A stretch of 64,000 nt of DNA, from assembly GCF_031582965.1 (NCBI RefSeq), contig NZ_CP134049.1, positions 1,984,001 to 2,048,000 of the forward strand, given 5' to 3'. Below are positions 1 through 6,577 of this stretch, in pieces. The notes beneath the pieces were generated by a model, which was given only the letters and a program-made list of their open reading frames with translations, had not been told where the DNA came from and did not search any database. This DNA comes from Bacillus sp. NEB1478. Its GTDB lineage: Bacteria > Bacillota > Bacilli > Bacillales > Fictibacillaceae. The position numbers and the translations under genes are program-made. Position 1 is the stretch's first letter. The number at the start of each line of letters is the position of its first letter.

Positions 1-592
1 TAAAACCTTCTTGCATAAGGAACCCAGAAAATTTTTCACATCTGATCCCACCAGTACAATAGGTTAATACTTTTTTATCTTTAAATTCACTTAAATTTTT
101 ACGAACCCATTCTGGGAAATCCCGCGATGCTTTTACATCTGGTTTGATGGCTCCACGGAAGTGGCCGATCTCATATTCGTAATCGTTCCGGCCGTCAATA
201 ACGATAACATCTTCATCTTGAAGTGCTTCGTAGAACTCCTTTGGCGACAGTCGTTTACCTGAAAGCTGATTCGGATTTACATCTTCCTCAAAACGCCATG
301 TAACAAGTTCATTTTTATGCCGTACGAACATTTTTTTAAAGGTATGTTCTTCGACTTCATCTATTTTAAAAACGATATCTGCAAAACGCGGATCCGATTT
401 AAGATGATCCATATATATTTCTGTTTGTTCGTATGTTCCTGAAACTGTTCCGTTAATTCCTTCAGGAGCTACAATAATTCTCCCTAAAAGACCTAGATCC
501 TTACAAAACTTTAAATGTTCATTCGTAAAGTTTTCTGGATCATCAATCGGTACATACTTATAATACAAAAGTACTCTCATTTTCTCTGACAT
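1..592 (-). CDS. trhO: tRNA uridine(34) hydroxylase TrhO, rhodanese-like (partial, C-terminus cut by window edge)
   Basis: The reading frame runs off the left edge, leaving about 197 N-terminal residues. The N-terminus has the VLLYYKYV strand typical of the YceA/YbfQ/TrhO family, followed by an acylphosphatase-like domain and then a rhodanese domain. The catalytic loop is visible as [10 protein letters not shown] near the window edge, with the presumed active Cys first in CTGGIRC. The family hydroxylates U34 in the wobble position of several tRNAs; this is family knowledge. I chose the ATG at 592 because it gives the usual short lead-in before the first strand. The gene lies directly downstream of a U34-containing tRNA in the same orientation. 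Confidence 0.9.
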   Translation of the reverse strand, partial: MSEKMRVLLYYKYVPIDDPENFTNEHLKFCKDLGLLGRIIVAPEGINGTVSGTYEQTEIYMDHLKSDPRFADIVFKIDEVEEHTFKKMFVRHKNELVTWRFEEDVNPNQLSGKRLSPKEFYEALQDEDVIVIDGRNDYEYEIGHFRGAIKPDVKASRDFPEWVRKNLSEFKDKKVLTYCTGGIRCEKFSGFLMQEGF

Positions 593-637
593 GATTAATC
601 ACCAACCTGCAACGTTAGTTATTTTATGACGCCAAAT

Positions 638-686
638 AAAAAACCACCGGTTCCAATTACCTAAACCCCGTGATCCCCGTGGTGAG
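638..686 (-). terminator. possible intrinsic terminator after tRNA-Arg
   Basis: On the minus strand an imperfect CCAC...GTGG stem with a G-G mismatch is followed by TTTTTTATTT. The stem is weak, so the call rests mainly on the T-run and on its position just after the tRNA 3' end. Confidence 0.4.
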
Positions 687-723
687 TACCGGATTAACCG
701 ATAATCAATTATAAAATTGGAAG

Positions 724-798
724 TGGCGCGCCCACCAGGATTCGAACCCAGAATACGAGAGCCGAAATCTCGTGTGATATCCATTTCACTATAGGCGC
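724..798 (-). tRNA. tRNA-Arg (anticodon TCG)
   Basis: A full cloverleaf can be folded: acceptor stem GCGCCTA pairs with TGGGCGC (one T-G pair), discriminator G, and an encoded CCA at 724-726. The anticodon stem is CGAGA/TCTCG around the loop TTTCGGC, which puts TCG at positions 34-36 and so reads CGA arginine codons. The T-loop TTCGAAT is standard. A matching promoter lies just upstream. Position 34 is a U in the RNA, which is relevant because the next gene downstream modifies U34 in tRNAs. Confidence 0.93.
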
Positions 799-817
799 TT
801 ATTACGTCACGAATAAT

Positions 818-846
818 ATCATAAACAATAATTCGTAATTTTACAA
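818..846 (-). promoter_or_regulatory. vegetative promoter of tRNA-Arg
   Basis: On the minus strand TTGTAA (841-846) and TATGAT (818-823) are separated by exactly 17 bp, giving a start point about ten bases before the mature tRNA 5' end. Confidence 0.65.
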
Positions 847-877
847 GTACTTTTTACAGCATTTTAATAAACGATCC

Positions 878-1252
878 TTAATTTACCAAATTAAGGGGTA
901 TGAGAGTTTTTTCTATACTTTCATATATCGTGATTAATGGCTCTTCAGGATGCCATTTAAATACCCCTTTTTCTCCGTTCAATATAGCTGGAATATGAAG
1001 TGTTGAAGTATAAGGGTCTTCAAACCAAACTCCATGAGATAATATATTGGCAATGAATATTTCTGCTTCTAGTTCCATATATTGAATTCTTTGTTCCCAT
1101 TCAATTTTTTCTTGCGGGTTCAAATCGGTTTCGAGTTGTTGAAACGATTGATGCCATAAGTCAAACTCTCTTTGCAAGTTATGCAATGAATCCAATTCTT
1201 TAACAATAATAGGCAATAATTGATTTGCTTCTTCTAATGTATAACGCTTCAT
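878..1252 (-). CDS. DUF2203 family protein
   Basis: A 124-residue acidic soluble protein beginning KRYTLEEANQLLPII, the signature opening of the DUF2203 family. The middle is a long predicted helix rich in Glu and Gln (about residues 20-75). The C-terminal third contains Gly-Val-Trp-Phe-Glu-Asp and GVFKWHPEEP, also family features. No signal peptide or membrane segment is present. The function of the family is unknown. The start is supported by AAGGAG eight bases upstream. It is monocistronic, with its own promoter and a decayed interspersed repeat behind it. Confidence 0.85.
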   Translation of the reverse strand: MKRYTLEEANQLLPIIVKELDSLHNLQREFDLWHQSFQQLETDLNPQEKIEWEQRIQYMELEAEIFIANILSHGVWFEDPYTSTLHIPAILNGEKGVFKWHPEEPLITIYESIEKTLIPLNLVN

Positions 1253-1281
1253 AACATGAGCTCCTTCACATTCTTGACAGT

Positions 1282-1310
1282 ATTATAACAAATGAAGGAT
1301 AAATTGCCCA
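1282..1310 (-). promoter_or_regulatory. promoter of the DUF2203 gene
   Basis: On the minus strand TGGGCA (1305-1310) and a perfect TATAAT (1282-1287) are 17 bp apart, about 30 bp upstream of the DUF2203 start codon. Confidence 0.5.
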
Positions 1311-1404
1311 TAAAGAAAACTTGGCGGACACAATTTTTTTAAGCTTGTAATAGCCGCACTTATCATTTAAACCTAAAGGGCAGCAACCAGTTAAATGAAA
1401 TGGA

Positions 1405-1592
1405 TATTTTCGTAACCATTGTTTCTCTTTAAAATGGTTTATTTCCGTTTCAGAATATTCACTTTCCCAGGGGTGTGCGGTGTGCCTCTGTAGTAGATGG
1501 ATGAAGATCCAAATTCGAGGAAGCATGAGTGCTTTCAATGATGTCTCTTTACGAAAATGACCTAATAGCAACAATCTTTTGGAAAATTGCTT
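1405..1592 (+). repeat. interspersed intergenic repeat, copy R1 (decayed)
   Basis: It begins TTTTCGTAACCATTGTTTC and ends with AAAATGACCTAATAGCAAC followed by AATCTTTTGGAAAA. The same opening, the internal TTTCCGTT...GTGAGCC-type middle and the GACCT...CAACAATCTTT end recur at 11295, 12593, 43741 and 48152. The ends are complementary in part, so transcripts could fold into a long hairpin. The 102-codon open frame across it (1266-1574, minus) is not a gene. Confidence 0.75.
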
Positions 1593-1620
1593 TTAAATAA
1601 AGAGTAAAAATTGACAAAGG

Positions 1621-1647
1621 AAAACCTTTTGGTTTCACCAAAAGGTT
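1621..1647 (-). terminator. intrinsic terminator
   Basis: Perfect stem AACCTTTTGGT/ACCAAAAGGTT with a GAA loop, followed by TTTTCC on the minus strand. It overlaps the end of the small gene upstream. Confidence 0.75.
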
Positions 1648-1930
1648 AAATGGTAAGACATAGATCTTTTTTAGGACTTTTCAAATCTAAATAAAAATCT
1701 CTGACTGTATCATCTTCTAGCAATTCTGGAAAATCTCTTCTGTATTCAGAACTGATTAATATTTGTTCGACGAGATCTGAAGAACCTTTTCTTATAAGTA
1801 ATTTTAGCGTTAACCATTTATTTCGTTTAGTCTTCAGATGAAATTTCGTAATAAACAGCATGATTCTATCATCGCTTGAAAATGCTTTTTCCTTTTCTTT
1901 TCGTAAATTAATATGAGAAACGGTTTTCAT
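1646..1930 (-). CDS. small conserved-looking protein of unknown function
   Basis: A 94-residue basic protein that I do not recognise. It has no signal peptide or membrane helix. The N-terminal half is Lys-rich, with a predicted strand LFITKFHLKTK. The C-terminal half is acidic, with FPELLEDDTVRDFYLDL. The reading frame is supported by AAAGGAGGGTG nine bases before the ATG and by a clean terminator straight after the stop codon. It stands alone between a repeat copy and a divergent gene. The strong translation signals make it a likely real gene; any function would be a guess. Confidence 0.6.
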   Translation of the reverse strand: MKTVSHINLRKEKEKAFSSDDRIMLFITKFHLKTKRNKWLTLKLLIRKGSSDLVEQILISSEYRRDFPELLEDDTVRDFYLDLKSPKKDLCLTI

Positions 1931-2120
1931 AGTGAAACACCCTCCTTTAATTTGCGAGCTCTTAATACCATTATTATTCAGTTTTTTCTGAAATATACTT
2001 GTCCATTTATAGAAATCTAGTTTTAATATGGACGGGTATTAATAGAACACCCTTCATTTGCTGAAAATCGTAACATTTGATTTAATAAATCTATGAAGCA
2101 AATACTAGGAGCTGTGTAAA

Positions 2121-2861
2121 ATGAAAAAATTACAAAAAGAAATTGTCTTAGGTGATTTCCAATCAATACTCTCTAAATCAGGAACCTGGAAAATGGGAGG
2201 CTTTCCACTTCCAGATGGATCATTCCATGAGTTTAGAGAACCAGAAGCAGTTGTAATCGTTCGGAACAACGAGTTATACGTCAGAGTCAATCCATTTACA
2301 AAATCACACCCTTCTGTTCAGTTTTTGGATAATGCAAAACACATGTATTATTCAAATGAATCCATAAAGGTCCCTGATGAAGGTTCCATTACTTTCGAAT
2401 GGAAAATGCGTGCTCGTCCAATTGGGACAAACCCAAATGACCTTTATGATGGTTTTGTTTCTGTAAATTTATTAGATTTCACTACAGGCGCTGCCCTTGA
2501 TTTTTTTGCAGGTAATGATCAATTTGCAAGTGTCTATGCGGTTTTGCCGTTTCCAGGTGTTCAAGTGCCTGAAACAAAGGAAACAAGATATTTTTGTATC
2601 TTTAAAGAAGATTCATCCTTTCATCAAAGAGAATGGAACGTATATCAAATAACATACAATCGCAACCTTGATGAAGTGTTATTCCTAATAAATGGTGAAG
2701 TAGTCCGTAAAGAGAATAATGTTCCAATTAAATTTAATGAGTTTACAGTTGCTCTTGGTTTAATGACAGAAAAGGATTTATCACCTGACGGAAGTACTTC
2801 TCTGCATGGACAGGGCATCATTGGAGAATGGTCACCAATGAAAGTTACAATAGATAGTTGA
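2121..2861 (+). CDS. DUF6081-like protein, predicted concanavalin/glucanase fold
   Basis: A 246-residue protein without a signal peptide or membrane segment. It is almost entirely beta-strand with many aromatic residues, for example ITFEWKMRAR, DGFVSVNLLDF, EWNVYQITYNR and VLFLINGEVVR. This pattern, and the ending that describes a second face (HGQGIIGEWSPM), resembles lectin/glucanase-type sandwich domains; I associate it with the DUF6081 group, from memory. No catalytic Glu pair of a glycosidase is obvious. The ribosome site is TAGGAG nine bases upstream, and an intrinsic terminator follows, so it is monocistronic. The intracellular role is unknown. Confidence 0.55.
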   Translation: MKKLQKEIVLGDFQSILSKSGTWKMGGFPLPDGSFHEFREPEAVVIVRNNELYVRVNPFTKSHPSVQFLDNAKHMYYSNESIKVPDEGSITFEWKMRARPIGTNPNDLYDGFVSVNLLDFTTGAALDFFAGNDQFASVYAVLPFPGVQVPETKETRYFCIFKEDSSFHQREWNVYQITYNRNLDEVLFLINGEVVRKENNVPIKFNEFTVALGLMTEKDLSPDGSTSLHGQGIIGEWSPMKVTIDS

Positions 2862-2880
2862 TAATGATGTGATTTATTAC

Positions 2881-2910
2881 AAGGTCTGCACTATGCAGGC
2901 CTTTTTTTAT
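2881..2910 (+). terminator. intrinsic terminator
   Basis: Stem AAGGTCTGCA/TGCAGGCCTT with loop CTA, followed by seven T residues. Confidence 0.85.
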
Positions 2911-2995
2911 TTATTCTATCAATAGTATGAAAATTCCTTTTTTTGCGACAGTTTTATATAATAAGTATTGAAATAATAAGAGAGGATGCGGCAAA

Positions 2996-4450
2996 ATGAA
3001 ACAAATTAATCAAATACGTACTAATGAATTGACACTAGATGAGTTAATTCTCCACTTTGAAAACGGTGAATTATCTTCTGTTGGACTCGTGAAAAACTAT
3101 TTAGAACGCATAGCAGCCTTTGATAAAGCTGGCCCTTGTATTAATTCTGTACTGGAAGTAAACCCCGAAGCCTTATTTATTGCAAAAAAGATGGATCATG
3201 AACGCTCAAATGGTAAAATCAGAGGTCCATTGCATGGGGTGCCTGTGATTATTAAAGACAATATTGATTCAGCAGACCAAATGCACACAAGTGCAGGATC
3301 ATTAGTCCTGGAAAATCACTACGCAGAAAAAGATGCATGGATTGTAAAAAAACTGAGAGATGCCGGTGCTGTAATACTTGGAAAGGCAAATATGACGGAA
3401 TGGGCTAACTTTATGGCTTATGACATGCCTAATGGTTATAGCTCGAGAGGCGGTCAGGTACTTAATCCTTATGGTCCAGGAGTTCATGATGTAAGTGGTT
3501 CCAGTTCAGGTTCTGCAGCTTCTGTTGCATGTAACTTCACTATGCTGGCAGTAGGTACCGAAACTGCCGGATCTATACTTTGTCCAGCAGGAAACAACAA
3601 TATTGTAGGAATAAAACCGACTGTAGGTCTTGTATCAAGAACAGGAATCATCCCGATTTCCATCAGTCAAGATACGGCGGGGCCAATGGCGAGAAACGTG
3701 AAGGATGCAGCAAAATTGTTAGAGGTACTTGCAGGTTATGATGAAGATGACTCAGCCACGCATTCTGCAACTTTTTTTGATTCTTATACTGATGGATTAG
3801 AAAAAGCCACATTAAAAAGAAAAAGATTGGGTGTTACTTATAATTTCTGTATAAGAAATCTTACTGATACTCAAAAGACTGTTTTTGATGAATCGCTTTC
3901 TCTCTTAAAAAAAGAAGGAGCAGAAATTATATATTTAGAAAAAATATCTCCATTGGAAAATGAAAATTTTAATTATAAAGTTTTGCTTCACGAATTCAAG
4001 TCAGGTATTAATAATTATTTGAAGACCGTTTCTTCTGCTTTAAGGATAAGTACTTTATCAGACATTATCGAATATAATAAACAAAATAAAGAAGCTTGTC
4101 TTGTACATAATCAGGAATTGTTGGAAGAAAGTAATCAAACGGATGGCACATTAACGAGTCCAGATTATTTAAATGCACGATTAAACGATTTGAAGTATTC
4201 ACAAGTAGATGGAATTGATCAAGTAATGAAAGAACACCAGCTGGATGCATTGATCAGTCCGAATGATGTTTGGTATGGAATCCCTGCAAAAGCAGGTTAT
4301 CCTTCTATATCAGTGCCATCAGGATTTGATGATAATGGTTTGCCATTAAGTATCGTCTTAACAGCCGGTGCATTTTCAGAGAAAATACTTATTGAAATCG
4401 CATATGCATATGAACAAGTTACACAATATCGAGTTCCTATTGAATATTGA
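2996..4450 (+). CDS. amidase signature family protein
   Basis: A 484-residue cytoplasmic hydrolase of the amidase signature family, which cleaves amide bonds with a Ser-cisSer-Lys triad. The Lys is K87 in VPVIIKDNI. The Gly/Ser-rich core GSSSGSAAS spans residues 168-176, with a Ser near 169 as the cis-Ser. The nucleophile is S193 in GTETAGSI. Length fits stand-alone amidases and not GatA, because no gatB or gatC is nearby. The substrate cannot be read from sequence. The start has GAGG about ten bases upstream. The gene is monocistronic; its 3' region carries the 21-bp array A and then a terminator. Confidence 0.85.
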   Translation: MKQINQIRTNELTLDELILHFENGELSSVGLVKNYLERIAAFDKAGPCINSVLEVNPEALFIAKKMDHERSNGKIRGPLHGVPVIIKDNIDSADQMHTSAGSLVLENHYAEKDAWIVKKLRDAGAVILGKANMTEWANFMAYDMPNGYSSRGGQVLNPYGPGVHDVSGSSSGSAASVACNFTMLAVGTETAGSILCPAGNNNIVGIKPTVGLVSRTGIIPISISQDTAGPMARNVKDAAKLLEVLAGYDEDDSATHSATFFDSYTDGLEKATLKRKRLGVTYNFCIRNLTDTQKTVFDESLSLLKKEGAEIIYLEKISPLENENFNYKVLLHEFKSGINNYLKTVSSALRISTLSDIIEYNKQNKEACLVHNQELLEESNQTDGTLTSPDYLNARLNDLKYSQVDGIDQVMKEHQLDALISPNDVWYGIPAKAGYPSISVPSGFDDNGLPLSIVLTAGAFSEKILIEIAYAYEQVTQYRVPIEY

Positions 4451-4513
4451 TTAAAAAATGAGTACCAATACGATGATTTAACGTTGTTTGGATCTCTTTT
4501 TTTCAATTTCTTG

Positions 4514-4618
4514 TTTATGTGGAATGTATAAACGTTTATGTGCGAAAGTGAAGGATTTATGTGGGCTAAACTTAATTTATGTACGATAACAAGCGTTTTA
4601 TGTGGATTCCCGTTTTTA
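4514..4618 (+). repeat. array A: degenerate tandem units, period about 21 bp, core TTTATGTG
   Basis: The word TTTATGT begins at 4514, 4535, 4556, 4576 and 4597, so spacings are 21, 21, 20 and 21 bp, and a weaker TTTATC follows. Only the first 7-9 bases of each unit are conserved; the remaining 12-14 differ. It sits in the gap between two convergent genes, upstream of their shared terminator. Confidence 0.8.
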
Positions 4619-4637
4619 TCACTAAAAACTCCCATTT

Positions 4638-4674
4638 AAAAAAGGGTCTGTCTCCATGACAGACCCTTTTTTTA
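4638..4674. terminator. bidirectional intrinsic terminator
   Basis: Perfect stem AAAAGGGTCTGTC/GACAGACCCTTTT with loop TCCAT, A-run on one side and T-run on the other. It serves the amidase and threonine aldolase genes. Confidence 0.92.
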
Positions 4675-5691
4675 TACAATTTTGTTGATGATTTCAATTG
4701 CTTCCTCAATATCTTTTGAATTTACATCATAATGAGTAGTGAATCGAATCTTCCCTTCTCCAAAAGAGACAGCGAGTACACCCCTATTTTTTAGCTGTTC
4801 TAAAAATTCTTCATTTGATTTATGGGTTTTTTCAATGTTTACTATTACAATGTTCGTTTCCGGTTTATTTAATACCGAAATGCCTTCAATGTTCTCTAGA
4901 GCATCTGCTAACCTTCTAGCTTTCCCGTGATCTTCATGCAGTCTCTCAACCATTTCTGTTAAAGAGATAATGCCGCTAGCACCTAAAATGCCAGCTTGTC
5001 TTAGTCCGCCTCCCAGGCGTTTTCTCCATTTTCTAGCTTTTTGAATCATTTGTTTGTTTCCAGCCAAAATAGAACCAACAGGTGAACCTAGCCCTTTTGA
5101 TAAACATATTTGAACACTGTCACAATACTTTGTGAAATCCGCTGCTCTTTTATGAGAAGCAACAACTGCGTTGAATAGTCGTGCTCCATCAATATGTACA
5201 GGAATAGAAGCAGATTGAGCTATATCGTAGATAGATTTCATGTTTTCAATCGATACTATAGAACCGCCAGAACGATTATGCGTGTTTTCTATACAAATGA
5301 GCGAAGTATCAGGAAAATGAATATCTTGTGATCGAATAGCATTTTTAACATCCATTGGATTCATCTCCCCTTTTTGCCCCTTAATTACACGGGGCTGAAC
5401 ACCAGCTAAAGCGGATATTGCTGCACCTTCATAGAAAAAGATGTGAGATTCTGACTCTACAATGATCTCATCGCCGGGTGAACAGTTTGCTAAAACGGCT
5501 AACTGGTTTCCTTGAGTACCACTTGTAACAAATAAAGCATCCTCTTTACCCAGCATTTCTGCTGCAAGCTCTTCTAAACGATTAATAGTTGGATCCTCGC
5601 CGTAAACATCATCACCGACCGTAGCTTCAAAAATGGCTTTGCGCATTTTTTCTGTAGGCTTAGTAACTGTGTCACTTCTTAAATCAATCAT
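4672..5691 (-). CDS. ltaE: low-specificity L-threonine aldolase
   Basis: A 339-residue PLP enzyme that splits L-threonine or allo-threonine to glycine and acetaldehyde. The N-terminus IDLRSDTVTKPT is the family hallmark. GDDVYGEDPT, FVTSGTQGNQLA and the HIDGARLFNA Asp follow, and the Schiff-base Lys lies in CLSKGLGSPVGS near residue 200. Length matches the family. AGGTGG stands four bases before the ATG. The start overlaps the stop of the upstream methyltransferase gene by four bases, which indicates translational coupling. Confidence 0.92.
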   Translation of the reverse strand: MIDLRSDTVTKPTEKMRKAIFEATVGDDVYGEDPTINRLEELAAEMLGKEDALFVTSGTQGNQLAVLANCSPGDEIIVESESHIFFYEGAAISALAGVQPRVIKGQKGEMNPMDVKNAIRSQDIHFPDTSLICIENTHNRSGGSIVSIENMKSIYDIAQSASIPVHIDGARLFNAVVASHKRAADFTKYCDSVQICLSKGLGSPVGSILAGNKQMIQKARKWRKRLGGGLRQAGILGASGIISLTEMVERLHEDHGKARRLADALENIEGISVLNKPETNIVIVNIEKTHKSNEEFLEQLKNRGVLAVSFGEGKIRFTTHYDVNSKDIEEAIEIINKIV

Positions 5692-6470
5692 TTTTCCACC
5701 TCGTTTTTTTCAATCACTCCAAATAAAAAACCTGCATTTCTCTGTATAACATTAAATCCTAATTCTTTGAACTTACTGCTCTTTTTACTGTCTTTCATAA
5801 CAACACGCTGTGAAGCTACTCTTTTTGCTTCAGCTATTATCTTCGGAGTGATTGAGCTATAATCTGCACTTCCCTTTAATCCCTGTAGACCAGGTGAATG
5901 AATAGTAGATTCAAACATGGGATCGAAATAAACCACATCGAAGCTGTTTGAACTGCAATTTTTTAAAAAGTCATAATGATTCGCTTGTACAACTTGAATT
6001 CTCCGCATGGCTTCGTTCATTTTCGGGAGATGACTATCCCATATTTTCAACCCGCTTTCTACAACAAAAGAAATAGCTTTGCTGCTTTCGATACCAGTAA
6101 CACTCCCATGATCTCCGGTTACTAGACTCGCAACGATCGAGTCTGATCCTAAACCTAAAGTACAGTCAAGTACAGACATTCCGCTGACAAGTTTAAATGC
6201 ATGAATCAAAGGGTCTTTTTCTCCACGCAGTATTTGTTTAACTCTAAACATGGAAGAGTTGGGATGAAAGAAAAATGGTGCTGTACCCTCTTTTGGATGG
6301 AAAGATATTTTATCCACTCCAATCATCATAACATCATCTTGAAACTCTTCAATTATGGACGAAATGGACTGCTTTTCTCGAACTAAAAAGGAACATTCTA
6401 GAGTATTTGCAATCTTTTCTGCTTTGTCATGAAGTTTGTTAGCATTTTTTCCTGCTGTTGTAACGATCAT
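5688..6470 (-). CDS. RsmJ-like class I SAM-dependent methyltransferase (YpiP type)
   Basis: About 260 residues. The C-terminal part has the SAM fold: LDCTLGLGSDSIVAS forms the glycine-rich loop, VTGIE the acidic strand, and VVYFDPMFE the DPMF motif shared with RsmJ, the 16S rRNA G1516 N2-methyltransferase. The N-terminal 70 residues are typical of Firmicute relatives such as YpiP. The target is therefore probably rRNA, but this is inference. I start at the ATG at 6470, five bases after AGGTGG; the in-frame GTG at 6479 lies inside that ribosome site. It is coupled to ltaE by a four-base overlap. Confidence 0.75.
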   Translation of the reverse strand: MIVTTAGKNANKLHDKAEKIANTLECSFLVREKQSISSIIEEFQDDVMMIGVDKISFHPKEGTAPFFFHPNSSMFRVKQILRGEKDPLIHAFKLVSGMSVLDCTLGLGSDSIVASLVTGDHGSVTGIESSKAISFVVESGLKIWDSHLPKMNEAMRRIQVVQANHYDFLKNCSSNSFDVVYFDPMFESTIHSPGLQGLKGSADYSSITPKIIAEAKRVASQRVVMKDSKKSSKFKELGFNVIQRNAGFLFGVIEKNEVEK

Positions 6471-6577
6471 ATAATCCACCTATCTAAATATTAACCTTTT
6501 TAACATCTTGCGTATTATTTGCATATCTTTTGTAACAAACCTAAAATATGGGAAGATATATATGAGGAGGCAACACC

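Noticed and set aside
1266..1574. A 102-codon open frame on the minus strand
   Set aside because: It coincides with interspersed repeat copy R1 and has no translation signal; the reading frame is a by-product of the repeat.
4514..4618. CRISPR array as an explanation of the 21-bp units
   Set aside because: Only 7-11 bases per unit are conserved, with 10-14 bp between them; CRISPR repeats are 23-47 bp with 25-50 bp spacers, and there are no cas genes in the window.
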